Positions 53,722 to 62,353 of a stretch of DNA of 64,000 nucleotides are shown here, piece after piece. This stretch comes from Paracoccaceae bacterium (GTDB lineage Bacteria; Pseudomonadota; Alphaproteobacteria; Rhodobacterales; Rhodobacteraceae), in contig WKFI01000010.1 in assembly GCA_014872875.1 (NCBI GenBank), forward strand, positions 1 through 64,000, given 5' to 3'. Within the stretch, counting starts at the first letter, position 1. Each line of letters opens with the position of its first letter. The notes below the pieces were generated by a model. That model worked only from the letters and a program-made list of their open reading frames with translations. It made no database searches and was not told where the DNA came from. The position numbers and the translations under genes were made by a program.

Positions 53722-54492
53722 ATGAAACGTATCTTCAAGGCAGCCGCGACCGCGGTTCTGGGCATCGCGCTGGCAGGAGCGGCACAGGCGCAATCGGCCC
53801 TGAATGACATTCTGGACAATGGAGTGCTGAAGGTCGGCACGACAGGTGACTGGAACCCGATGACGCTGCGCGACCCGGCCACAAACAGCTACAAGGGCTT
53901 CGACATCGACGTGATGACCGAGCTGGCCAAAGATCTGGGAGTCGAACTGGAATTTGTTCCAACCGATTGGAAAACGCTGGTCAACGGTGTGGTTGCGGGC
54001 AAGTATCACATGACTGGCTCGGCCTCGATTTCGCCGCCGCGCATGAAGGTCGCGGGTTTCTCGGAAAGCTATATCGCGGTGGAGCTGTACCCTTTCACCA
54101 CCAAGGACAAGGCGGATCGGTTCGACGGCTATGACAGCATCAACCAGCCGGACGTGAAGGTCGCGACCACTCTGGGCACCACCTTTGAAAAGCGTGTACG
54201 TGAATGGTTCCCGAATGCTGATATCAAGGTTGTCGAAGCTCCTGCCCGCGGCTTCCAGGAAGTGATTGCCGGCCGCGCTGATGTCTTCATCACCTCGAAT
54301 ATCGAAGGTTCGACCCTTGAGGAGAAGTTCCCGGTCGTGCGCGTTGACGGTGCCGAAGCCCGGTCGCCTTCTCCTATTGCGATGCTGCTGCCGCAGTCGG
54401 ATCAAGTCTGGATCAACTATGTCAACAACTGGGTCAAGGTGAAACAGGCCCAGGGTTTCTTTGATGCAACCAAGGCCAAATGGGGCCTGTAA
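53722..54492 (+). CDS. Family 3 ABC substrate-binding protein
   Basis: A 256-residue periplasmic protein. The signal peptide (about 1-23, ending AAQA) precedes LNDILDNGVLKVGTTGDWNPM, the family 3 start. The segment SISPPRMKVAGFSESY is like that of cyclohexadienyl-dehydratase-type and amino acid binding proteins. The ligand is unknown. It is divergent from its ATPase and permease genes and ends at a clear terminator. Confidence 0.88.
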   Translation: MKRIFKAAATAVLGIALAGAAQAQSALNDILDNGVLKVGTTGDWNPMTLRDPATNSYKGFDIDVMTELAKDLGVELEFVPTDWKTLVNGVVAGKYHMTGSASISPPRMKVAGFSESYIAVELYPFTTKDKADRFDGYDSINQPDVKVATTLGTTFEKRVREWFPNADIKVVEAPARGFQEVIAGRADVFITSNIEGSTLEEKFPVVRVDGAEARSPSPIAMLLPQSDQVWINYVNNWVKVKQAQGFFDATKAKWGL

Positions 54493-54513
54493 TCACAGAC
54501 GATTGAACACCAA

Positions 54514-54541
54514 GGGCCGCGCGTCTTGCGCGGTCCTTTTT
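54514..54541 (+). terminator. Rho-independent terminator
   Basis: GGGCCGCGC, GTCTT loop, GCGCGGTCC, then TTTTT. The 9-bp stem has one G-T pair. It starts 21 bases after the binding-protein stop and 44 bases before the creatininase start. Confidence 0.85.
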
Positions 54542-54557
54542 CGTTTCGGAGGATGCC

Positions 54558-55292
54558 ATGCTTTTACACCACATGACCTGGGGCGCCGTTGACGCGCATA
54601 TTCAGGCAGGCGGCGGGATTGCGTTGCCGATGGGGTCCACCGAACAGCACGGACCGATGGGCATGATCGGTACTGATACGATATGTGCAGGCGAACTGGC
54701 CGCGCGCGCGTGCGACCGGATCGGTGCGATCTGCGCTCCATCGCTGGCCTATACACCCGCCCCGTTCAACATGAGCTTCCCCGGCACCATGTCGGTCACC
54801 GAAGCGCTGTTCGAGGATCTGGTCGGGCAGTTGTTGGAGGGCCTGTCCGGGCAGGGCTTTCAAAGAATCTATATTCTTAATGGCCACGGAGCCAATCTCG
54901 CACCGACGCGACGGGCCAGCGATAGGCTGTCGGGGACACGGGTTCTTCTTCGCAGCTGGTGGGATTTCGAGCCCGTCAATGCGCTGCGCCGGGACTGGTA
55001 CGGCTCGTGGGAGGGTATGCACGCCACCCCGTCGGAAATTGCGATCACGCAAGCCCTGCACGGCGCCCTTCCGCCAAATGGCGCCGAAACCCCGCCGGAA
55101 GCCCTCAGCCCGGACTTCATCAAGGCCCACGCCGGCGACAAGCACGGTCCGCCGGATGAACATCGCGCTCAGTTTCCGGATGGGCGCGTTGGCAGCCATT
55201 CGGCGCTGGCCACACCCCAGCACGGAGCAAAGCTGATCGAGGCTGCGACGCAAGCGATCGCAGAGGATATGTCTGCGTTCTTCGCCAACTGA
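54558..55292 (+). CDS. Creatininase-family amidohydrolase
   Basis: A 244-residue protein with creatininase metal/active-site motifs: LPMGSTEQHGPMG (about 23-35), GTDT, NGHGAN (about 110-115) and a downstream Glu/His-rich segment SWEGMHATPSE. The family includes creatinine amidohydrolase and related amidases. Creatinine breakdown leads through creatine to sarcosine, which would suit the sarcosine/dimethylglycine dehydrogenase-like genes nearby; creatinase itself is not seen. GGAGG lies eight bases before the ATG. Confidence 0.85.
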   Translation: MLLHHMTWGAVDAHIQAGGGIALPMGSTEQHGPMGMIGTDTICAGELAARACDRIGAICAPSLAYTPAPFNMSFPGTMSVTEALFEDLVGQLLEGLSGQGFQRIYILNGHGANLAPTRRASDRLSGTRVLLRSWWDFEPVNALRRDWYGSWEGMHATPSEIAITQALHGALPPNGAETPPEALSPDFIKAHAGDKHGPPDEHRAQFPDGRVGSHSALATPQHGAKLIEAATQAIAEDMSAFFAN

Positions 55293-55396
55293 GCCTCGCA
55301 AAGCATCTATCGCCCATCGGGGATCACGCCCTACGCATCACAATTCGTTCCAATTTGCCCATTCCATTGCTACCATACGGCAAAGGAGGCCGTGTG

Positions 55397-57256
55397 ATGG
55401 AACGACGGATCGCAGCAATCCTGGCAGCGGATATGGTCGGTTACAGCCGACTGATCGAGCTGGACGAAACAGGGACACTGGAACGCCAGAAACGTCACCG
55501 ACTGGACCTGATCGACCCTGAAATCAATCGGCACCACGGCAAGATCATCAAACTGACCGGCGATGGGTTGATCGCCGAGTTCGCCTCGGTCGTGGAAGCT
55601 GTTCAATTCGCGGTCCAGGTGCAACAAGAGATGGCAGTCCGAGAGGCTGACATCCCTAAAGACAGTCGAATTCAATACCGCGTCGCTGTCCATCTGGGAG
55701 ATGTGGTTTTCGACGAAGGCGACGTTTATGGCGACGGTGTCAACATCGCGGCGCGCCTGGAATCTCTGGCCGATCCTGGCGGCGTAGTGGTATCCGGGAC
55801 GGCCCATGACATGCTGAAATCCCAAGTGGATGTTGGATACAGACCATTGGGTGAAAAGCGGCTGAAGAACATCTCGACCCCGGTGCGGGTTTACGAAGTC
55901 ACGGCACCGGGCACACCAATCCAACCCAGAGGACAGACAAAACGCCTGCTTCCTGTCGGCGCTGCGGTTGTTGCCTTGCTGATGGGAGCAGGATGGTGGA
56001 TGACCCGCCCCGACTTTGCTCCGGTTGACCCCGCCAGCATGGAATTGCAACTGCCCGGCAAGCCTTCGATTGCGGTTCTGCCTTTTGAATCCCGCGGGGC
56101 CGATCCCGACCGAGAGTGGATGGCCGATGGGACCACCGACAGCATCATCTCCACCCTTTCGCTGGCACCGGATCTGGTGGTGATCGCGCGGTCAACTTCG
56201 TTTTCGTACAAGGACCGGGAGGTGAACGCTGCGGACGCCGCCCGCGAGCTGGGTGTGCGGTACATTCTCAGCGGCAGTGTGCAGGCAGTCGGGGACAAGA
56301 TCCGGGTGACCACAGAACTGGCCGATGCGATAGAAGGCCGTCAGATCTGGTCCATTCAGCAGGACAGCGCACCGGAAGATCTTTTGGATCTGCAGGATGC
56401 CATTTCACGCCGGGTTTTCGAGGAACTGTCCGTCGCCCTGACAGTTGGCGAAGGCACGCGCAATTGGATCGAACTGTCGGGCGGGTTCGAAAACTACGTC
56501 TCGGTCGTCAACGGCCGGGTAGAGTTTCAGAAGTTCAGCCCCCAAGGGCATGCCAAAGCAGAACAGCTCTGGAGTGAACTGCTGCGCAAGGAACCGGACA
56601 GGGCGTTTGCCTACTACCTGATGGGTTTTATCCATTGGCAGAAAACGGTGATCGGGATCAGCACCGATCCCGCAGCCGATTGGGCCAAAGCCATGGAATA
56701 CGCGCAAAAGGCTTTGGACATCCAGGAATTCGGCGAAGCCTACACGCTGGCCGCGCTGCTGGAGCAAGGTAAAGGCAACCACGACCAGGCCATTGAATAC
56801 GCGGACAAAGCAGTCGCTTTGTCGCCTGGCAGTGCGGATGCAAATTCACTTGGTGGTCTGGTCAAGGCCGTCGGAGGTCAAACGCGCGAGGGGCTGGACT
56901 TGATGGAGCTGGGGATGCGGATGGAACCGGACTATCCGGAGTGGCTGGTAGCGCCGGTCAACTATGCCCGGTTGGAACTGGGGCGCATCGAGGACGCCAA
57001 GGAGCTTGCCCGGGAAGTTTTGAAACGCGACATGCAGGACATACGCGCCAAGCCTTATGCCGCCGCGCTGCTGACCGTCGCCGCTGTTTTTGAGGATGAC
57101 ATGGAAAAAGCACGCGAGCGCGCGGCCTACCTCCTGGACATCTACCCCAAAGCCAGCGCATCCGAGTCACGCCGGGCGCGCGCAACCTACAAAGATCAGG
57201 ACTTTGTCGAACGTTATGTTGCCGCGTTGGTCGCGGCGGGCATCCCCGATCGATAA
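55397..57256 (+). CDS. Class III adenylate cyclase with TolB-like and TPR domains
   Basis: A 619-residue protein. A class III cyclase domain (1-170) has metal-binding D12 (AADMVGYS) and D56 (LTGDGLIAEF) and VYGDGVNIAARLES. One transmembrane helix lies at 184-202, then a TolB/FlgO-like module (PSIAVLPFES, about 222-345) and a TPR region (about 440-600). The cyclase would face the cytoplasm and the remainder the periplasm. ATG 55397 follows AAGGAGG at 7 bases. The TolB-TPR half is similar in design to the regulator at 13442. Confidence 0.87.
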   Translation: MERRIAAILAADMVGYSRLIELDETGTLERQKRHRLDLIDPEINRHHGKIIKLTGDGLIAEFASVVEAVQFAVQVQQEMAVREADIPKDSRIQYRVAVHLGDVVFDEGDVYGDGVNIAARLESLADPGGVVVSGTAHDMLKSQVDVGYRPLGEKRLKNISTPVRVYEVTAPGTPIQPRGQTKRLLPVGAAVVALLMGAGWWMTRPDFAPVDPASMELQLPGKPSIAVLPFESRGADPDREWMADGTTDSIISTLSLAPDLVVIARSTSFSYKDREVNAADAARELGVRYILSGSVQAVGDKIRVTTELADAIEGRQIWSIQQDSAPEDLLDLQDAISRRVFEELSVALTVGEGTRNWIELSGGFENYVSVVNGRVEFQKFSPQGHAKAEQLWSELLRKEPDRAFAYYLMGFIHWQKTVIGISTDPAADWAKAMEYAQKALDIQEFGEAYTLAALLEQGKGNHDQAIEYADKAVALSPGSADANSLGGLVKAVGGQTREGLDLMELGMRMEPDYPEWLVAPVNYARLELGRIEDAKELAREVLKRDMQDIRAKPYAAALLTVAAVFEDDMEKARERAAYLLDIYPKASASESRRARATYKDQDFVERYVAALVAAGIPDR

Positions 57257-57310
57257 TCCGCTGCCACATCAGACCCGAACAACGAGACAAGCCGCCACGA
57301 AGCGCGCGTC

Positions 57311-58087
57311 TCAGGCGACGATCACGTCGATTTCGTTGCGTTCCAACATCTCGGCGATAGAGCTCGGCGGCTTTGCATCGGTGAACAAAAGGTCGATCCG
57401 CGCGCTTTGTTCCAGCGACACGGGTGCACGTTTGTTAAACTTGTCGCTGTCGGCGACGACGATCCGAACCTGCGCATTTTCGGCTGCGATCCGGGCTATG
57501 TTGGCTTCGTCCAGATCATGCAGCATAAAGCCGAACTCCGCGTTCACGGCTCCGACCGAGAATACGGCGAACTGCACGTTCAAGCGCCGCACAAGATCCA
57601 TCGCCTCAGCCCCGAAAGCCCCACCATCATGAGCGCGCAATTCTCCGCCGGCCATGAAGACCCGGTTGCCGTTTCGCGTCGCAAGTGTCTGGGCCACGAA
57701 AATGGAATTCGTCACCACGAAGAGATTGCTTCGTTCCTTCAACGCCAAAGCCACGTAGGCCGTTGTGGAGCCGATATCCAGAAACACGGAATCCCCGTCG
57801 CTGATTGTTTCGGCAACGGCTGCTGCCAACCGTGACTTTTCATCCGCATGGGTGCTCATGCGGCTTTGGAACGGCGGTTCGATGACGTCTTCGACCAGGT
57901 GCACGCCTCCATGCACCTTGCGGACCAGCCCCCGATCCTCAAGCGTCCGGATGTTGCGGCGGATGGTTTCATTCGACACATCCAGTTCACGCGCGAGGTA
58001 AGACACCCGACAAGACCCTCCCGCCCGCTGCAAAGCGCGCAAGATTTCCTCTTCGCGTTGGTTGGTGGATCGATGTGTGGGCTTCAT
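57311..58087 (-). CDS. DeoR-family transcriptional regulator
   Basis: A 258-residue regulator. The helix-turn-helix is REEEILRALQRAGG to NETIRRNIRTLEDRGLVRKVHGG. The DeoRC sensor has LDIGSTTAYVALAL and VFMAGGELR. It is divergent from proX across a 207-base region with repeated CACAAA sites, so it probably controls the proX transporter operon. Its ligand is unknown; a phosphorylated product of the kinase-like protein at 62354 is one possibility. GGGAGG precedes the ATG. Confidence 0.9.
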   Translation of the reverse strand: MKPTHRSTNQREEEILRALQRAGGSCRVSYLARELDVSNETIRRNIRTLEDRGLVRKVHGGVHLVEDVIEPPFQSRMSTHADEKSRLAAAVAETISDGDSVFLDIGSTTAYVALALKERSNLFVVTNSIFVAQTLATRNGNRVFMAGGELRAHDGGAFGAEAMDLVRRLNVQFAVFSVGAVNAEFGFMLHDLDEANIARIAAENAQVRIVVADSDKFNKRAPVSLEQSARIDLLFTDAKPPSSIAEMLERNEIDVIVA

Positions 58088-58121
58088 GGGACCTCCCGCG
58101 GACCGCCTGCTCAAAACTTAC

Positions 58122-58138
58122 CCACAAAAGCCACAAAA
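58122..58138. promoter_or_regulatory. CACAAA tandem site 1 (DeoR operator candidate)
   Basis: CCACAAAAGCCACAAAA contains two CACAAA half-sites in tandem. It lies 35 bases upstream of the DeoR gene start, where binding could give autoregulation. Confidence 0.5.
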
Positions 58139-58188
58139 AACAACACAAGCGCTCTGAATTCTCGGATCACCACCGCATAAACAGATTA

Positions 58189-58206
58189 TTTTGTGAGTTT
58201 GTGTGG
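58189..58206. promoter_or_regulatory. CACAAA tandem site 2, inverted (DeoR operator candidate)
   Basis: TTTTGTGAGTTTGTGTGG is the inverse of CCACACAAACTCACAAAA. It sits directly upstream of a TTGACT hexamer (58213-58218) that could be the -35 element of proX. Confidence 0.5.
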
Positions 58207-58265
58207 TTTTTATTGACTGAAACGCAAATTTTCCGCAGCATTAACCACATAAATAAGAAAACACA

Positions 58266-58282
58266 CACACAAAGCCACAAAC
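58266..58282. promoter_or_regulatory. CACAAA tandem site 3 (DeoR operator candidate)
   Basis: CACACAAAGCCACAAAC lies just before the GGGAG ribosome site of proX. Together with sites 1 and 2 it fits repression by looping or cooperative binding. Confidence 0.5.
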
Positions 58283-58294
58283 AGGGAGCTTACA

Positions 58295-59242
58295 ATGAAG
58301 AGAAGTCTCAATATTCTGAGCGGGTTAACACTTGCGGCCGCGACATCGGCCACTGCGGCCTTTGCTGTCGAATCGTCCGATCCGATCAAGCTGACCCTGC
58401 ATGACTGGTCCGGTCAGCTGATCAACACCAAGATCATGGGCTCGATCCTGGAAGAAGCTGGCTATACCGTCGAATATGTGCAGGCCGACTATATCGCCCA
58501 ATTCGCAGGGCTGAAGACCGGCGATCTGCACCTGGCGATGGAGATCTGGGAAACAACCGGGCGCGAGGCATTGGACGAGGCCACCGAAACCGGCAAGGTC
58601 GTCAATGTGGGTGAAACCGGCCTGATGGCGATCGAGGAGTGGTGGTATCCGTCCTATATGAAGGACCGCTGCCCCGGCTTGCCCAACTGGGAAGCTCTGA
58701 AGGACTGCGCAGAGGAATTCGCCACCGCTGAAACCGACCCGATGGGTCGTTACGTTGGTGGACCGGTGACCTGGGGCGGTTTCGATGACGAACGGGTCGA
58801 GGCGCTGGAACTGGATTTCGAAGTGGTCCATGCGGGCACCGACGCAGCGCTGTTTGCGGAACTGGAATCCGCCTATCAGCGCGAGGACCCGATCATCCTG
58901 TGGGTTTACGTTCCCCATTGGGCGCCCGCGAAATATGACGGCGAATTCGTCGAGTTTCCGGCCTACACGCCGGAATGCTATTCGGACCCGTCCGTCGGCG
59001 TGAACCCCAACATGGCGTATGACTGCGGCAAGCCGCGCGGCCCGATCTGGAAGGCCGCCTGGGCAGGACTGCAGGACAAATGGCCCGGCGCCTATGACAT
59101 CATCGAAGCCTACTCGCTCAGCAATGACGAAATGAGCGCCATGGTCGGCAAGGCCGATCTGGACGGCGTCGAAATTGACACGGTGGTGTCGGATTGGATG
59201 AGTGCCAACAAGGACCGGTGGTCCGGCTGGATCGGCCAGTAA
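58295..59242 (+). CDS. proX: Glycine-betaine/proline-type ABC binding protein (ProX-like)
   Basis: A 315-residue periplasmic protein of the OpuAC family. The signal peptide (about 1-24) precedes SSDPIKLTLHDWSGQLINTKIMG. Aromatic residues typical of quaternary-amine cages are frequent (EEWWYPSY, VPHWAPAKY, TWGG). The ligand is probably a betaine or choline-like compound. It starts a proX-proV-proW-kinase-oxidase series and is divergent from DeoR. Symbol given by family, not by proven function. Confidence 0.87.
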   Translation: MKRSLNILSGLTLAAATSATAAFAVESSDPIKLTLHDWSGQLINTKIMGSILEEAGYTVEYVQADYIAQFAGLKTGDLHLAMEIWETTGREALDEATETGKVVNVGETGLMAIEEWWYPSYMKDRCPGLPNWEALKDCAEEFATAETDPMGRYVGGPVTWGGFDDERVEALELDFEVVHAGTDAALFAELESAYQREDPIILWVYVPHWAPAKYDGEFVEFPAYTPECYSDPSVGVNPNMAYDCGKPRGPIWKAAWAGLQDKWPGAYDIIEAYSLSNDEMSAMVGKADLDGVEIDTVVSDWMSANKDRWSGWIGQ

Positions 59243-59252
59243 TCCAATATTT

Positions 59253-59285
59253 GCCGGGGCCGATCCGCTCTCAGTCGGCCCCGGC
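59253..59285 (+). promoter_or_regulatory. Intercistronic hairpin between proX and proV
   Basis: GCCGGGGCCGA and TCGGCCCCGGC form a perfect 11-bp stem around an 11-base loop, 10 bases after the proX stop. There is no T-run. As with ugpB, it would allow more binding protein than transporter core. Confidence 0.65.
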
Positions 59286-59338
59286 CCCTTCTCCTCAGAT
59301 GACCTGAACCCGACCGCACCCGGACCCGGAGCCCATTG

Positions 59339-60361
59339 ATGACGCCCAAGACCAAACTTTCCTGCCGCAATGTCTGGAAGCTCTACGGAGCAAATGCGGA
59401 CGGGTTCCTGTCACAGACACCCTCGCCCACGGCCGACGACATCAGCCGCGCCGGGATCATCGGGGCCGTACGCGATGCCAGCATCGACATTGCCGAGGGC
59501 GAGATCTTCATCATCATGGGCCTGTCAGGTTCCGGGAAATCCACATTGGTGCGCTGTCTGTCGCGCCTGATCGAACCCACGGGCGGCGAGGTTCTGTTCG
59601 ACGGGGTCGATTTGCTGCGCGCCAGCGAAAAGGAAATGATCGAGATCCGCCGCCACAAGATGGGTATGGTGTTCCAGCATTTCGCCCTGCTGCCGCATCT
59701 GACGGTTCTGCAGAATGTCATGTTCCCGCTAACCATTCAGGCGACACCCAAGGCCGAAGCTGAAGCCAAGGCCCGCGACGTGGTTGAACTGGTCGGCCTC
59801 AACGGGCGTGAAGATTATTATCCCCGCGAACTGTCCGGCGGTCAGCAGCAGCGGGTGGGCATTGCAAGATCGCTGGTGACCGAACCCGATCTGTGGTTCC
59901 TCGATGAACCGTTTTCGGCGCTGGATCCACTGATCCGGCGCGAGATGCAGGATGAATTCCTGCGCTTGCAGGCGCGCCTGCACAAGACGATTGTCTTTAT
60001 CACACACGACTTCGAAGAGGCCGTCCGCCTTGCCGACCGGATCGCCATCATGAAAGACGGTGAGGTCATCCAGGTCGCCACCCCGGAAGAACTGGTGATA
60101 AACCCGGCCACTGGCTATGTGGCTGAATTCACCAAACATATCCCCCGATCCAAGGTGCTGACCGTCGGTGGACTGATGACCAAAGGCGACACTGCCGAAG
60201 GTGAGCCGATCCCGGTGAACACCCGAGTCTCGGACATCGCGGAGCGTGTCATTTCCGCCGATGGCCCGCTGCCGGTCAGCGATCAGAACGGGCTGGTTGT
60301 CGGCACCATCGACCGCAAGGCCATTGCGCATGTGCTGTTCGGTAGCGGAGAGCCGTCATGA
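59339..60361 (+). CDS. proV: Glycine-betaine/proline-type ABC ATPase (ProV-like)
   Basis: A 340-residue ATPase. Walker A is GLSGSGKST (61-69), the signature [13 protein letters not shown] and Walker B WFLDEPFSALDP. A short CBS-like C-terminal part (about 285-340) is present; in relatives this region senses ionic strength. ATG 59339 is preferred to the TTG just before it. It overlaps proW by four bases. Confidence 0.9.
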   Translation: MTPKTKLSCRNVWKLYGANADGFLSQTPSPTADDISRAGIIGAVRDASIDIAEGEIFIIMGLSGSGKSTLVRCLSRLIEPTGGEVLFDGVDLLRASEKEMIEIRRHKMGMVFQHFALLPHLTVLQNVMFPLTIQATPKAEAEAKARDVVELVGLNGREDYYPRELSGGQQQRVGIARSLVTEPDLWFLDEPFSALDPLIRREMQDEFLRLQARLHKTIVFITHDFEEAVRLADRIAIMKDGEVIQVATPEELVINPATGYVAEFTKHIPRSKVLTVGGLMTKGDTAEGEPIPVNTRVSDIAERVISADGPLPVSDQNGLVVGTIDRKAIAHVLFGSGEPS

Positions 60362-62352
60362 AGACGATGCCGCGCACCGGGATGCTCATCGCCATTGGCC
60401 TGATCCTTGCGACCATCCTGCTGGGCTATTTCGGGCGCGACCTGTCCAAGGCGCTGGATGCGCGTTGGCTGGTCAAGTTTCCCTCGGCCTGGGTGATACC
60501 GTTCAAGACCCATATCTCGGCTGCCATGTCCTGGCTGGTTGAAGAGGCCGCAATCGGCCCGCTTGCCTTTACCGACATCACCCGCGCCATCGCTTGGCTG
60601 ATCGAACAGCCCTATCAGTTGGTCCTGTCGTTGCTCGCAACCGGATTTATCACTGGCCAGGGTCCCGAGGCACAGGTTGTGCTACCCGCAATCAGCTGGA
60701 TCGTTGTCACCACCGCCGTCGTCGCGTTAGGTCAATACTGCCGCGATTGGGCACTGGCTGCTTTGGTCGGGGGATGCTTCTTGTACCTTGCGATCTTCGG
60801 CCAATGGGACAGTGCCATGGTCACGCTCGCCTCGGTGTTGATCGCGGTGCCGATTGGCGCAGGCGGCGGTTTGCTGGTCGGGATCTGGGCCTATCGCCAC
60901 CCCTTGGGCGAAAAGATCCTGTCGCCGATCCTGGACCTGATGCAAACGATCCCGATCTTTGCCTATCTGGTGCCGATCCTGTTCATGTTCGGTTTCGGTC
61001 CGATCTCGGCACTGGTGGCCACGATCATCTACGCCACGCCCCCCATGATCCGCATCACCACCATGGCCTTGAAAGCTGTTGACCCCGAAATCCTGGATTT
61101 CGGCCGCATGGCCGGCACCACCGACCGGCAGCTGATGTGGCGGGTTCTGGTGCCTTCGGCCAGCCACAGCCTCATGGTGGGTGTCAACCAGGTGATCATG
61201 CTGACCCTGAACATGGTCATCATCGCCTCGATGATCGGGGCTGGCGGGCTGGGGTTCGACGTCCTGGCCGCGCTGCGCCGTCTGGACATCGGTGCGGGGT
61301 TCGAGGCAGGCATTGCCATCGTCGTGCTCGCCATCGCCGTGGACCGGTTAAGCCAGGCCTTTGCCGAGCGCATGGGACAGGTGCATCACGTCAACCCAGG
61401 ATCCTGGATCACACGGCACAAACGGAGTGCAATGGTTTTGGTCCTGCTGGTGCTGACCTGGGTGTTGGGGCAGTTCTCTCCGCTGCTGCTGGCCTATCCC
61501 GAAAGCCAGACCATCACCACGGGCGCGTTCTGGGACAACGCCGTCAAGTACCTGAACGTGAACTATTTCGACACGTTCGAAGCGATCAAGGTGTTCTTCC
61601 TGCATTGGTTCCTGCTGCCGATCAAGAAAACCCTGCTGGGCATTCCCTGGCCCTGGGCCATCGCCATGCTGACCCTGCTGGGCTGGCGTGCGGGCGGCTG
61701 GAGGCTGGCGCTGATGTGCGGTGTGATGTCCGGGCTGATCGTGGTGACGGGTCTGTGGTCCAAGGCGATGGTGACGGTCTACCTGTGCGGCGCCTCCGTG
61801 ATCCTCGCCACAATAATCGGCGTGCCCCTGGGCGTTCTGGCCGCGCTGAACCGCCGCGCCGGGGTTGCAATCAACCTGTTCATCGACACGCTGCAGACAC
61901 TGCCCAGCTTTGTCTATCTGATCCCGGTGGTCATGCTGTTCCGGGTCGGCGATTTCACCGCCATGATTGCCATTGTTCTGTACGCGCTGGCCCCGGCAGT
62001 TAGATACGCGGCACATGGCGTCCGCTCGGTCAGTCACGAGCTTATCGAGGCCGGACAGGTCTCGGGCTGCACACGCTGGCAACTGCTGCGCCATGTGCGC
62101 CTGCCCATGGCCCTGCCAGAGATCCTTCTGGGCATCAACCAGACCATCATGCTGGCCCTATCGATGCTGGTGATTACCGCTCTGGTCGGCACCCGTGACC
62201 TTGGACAGGAGGTCTACATCGCCTTGACCAAGGCTGACACTGGCCGGGGTCTGGTGGCGGGTCTGGCCATCGCCTTCATCGCCATCATCGCCGACCGGCT
62301 GGTCAATGCCGGGGCCAAAGGTGCCCGTATCAGATTTGGATTGGAGAGCTGA
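60358..62352 (+). CDS. proW: Tandem-fused glycine-betaine-type ABC permease (ProW-like, double length)
   Basis: A 664-residue membrane protein made of two permease domains. The first has PILDLMQTIPIFAYLVPILFMFGFG (about 195-220) and an EAA-like loop DFGRMAGTTDRQLMWRVLVPSA. The second repeats the pattern at FIDTLQTLPSFVYLIPVVMLFRVG (about 505-528) and EAGQVSGCTRWQLLRHVRLPMA. Standard ProW has one such domain and works as a homodimer, so this is an internal duplication giving a built-in heterodimer. It begins in an ATGA overlap with proV. Confidence 0.9.
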   Translation: MKTMPRTGMLIAIGLILATILLGYFGRDLSKALDARWLVKFPSAWVIPFKTHISAAMSWLVEEAAIGPLAFTDITRAIAWLIEQPYQLVLSLLATGFITGQGPEAQVVLPAISWIVVTTAVVALGQYCRDWALAALVGGCFLYLAIFGQWDSAMVTLASVLIAVPIGAGGGLLVGIWAYRHPLGEKILSPILDLMQTIPIFAYLVPILFMFGFGPISALVATIIYATPPMIRITTMALKAVDPEILDFGRMAGTTDRQLMWRVLVPSASHSLMVGVNQVIMLTLNMVIIASMIGAGGLGFDVLAALRRLDIGAGFEAGIAIVVLAIAVDRLSQAFAERMGQVHHVNPGSWITRHKRSAMVLVLLVLTWVLGQFSPLLLAYPESQTITTGAFWDNAVKYLNVNYFDTFEAIKVFFLHWFLLPIKKTLLGIPWPWAIAMLTLLGWRAGGWRLALMCGVMSGLIVVTGLWSKAMVTVYLCGASVILATIIGVPLGVLAALNRRAGVAINLFIDTLQTLPSFVYLIPVVMLFRVGDFTAMIAIVLYALAPAVRYAAHGVRSVSHELIEAGQVSGCTRWQLLRHVRLPMALPEILLGINQTIMLALSMLVITALVGTRDLGQEVYIALTKADTGRGLVAGLAIAFIAIIADRLVNAGAKGARIRFGLES

Positions 62353-62353
62353 G

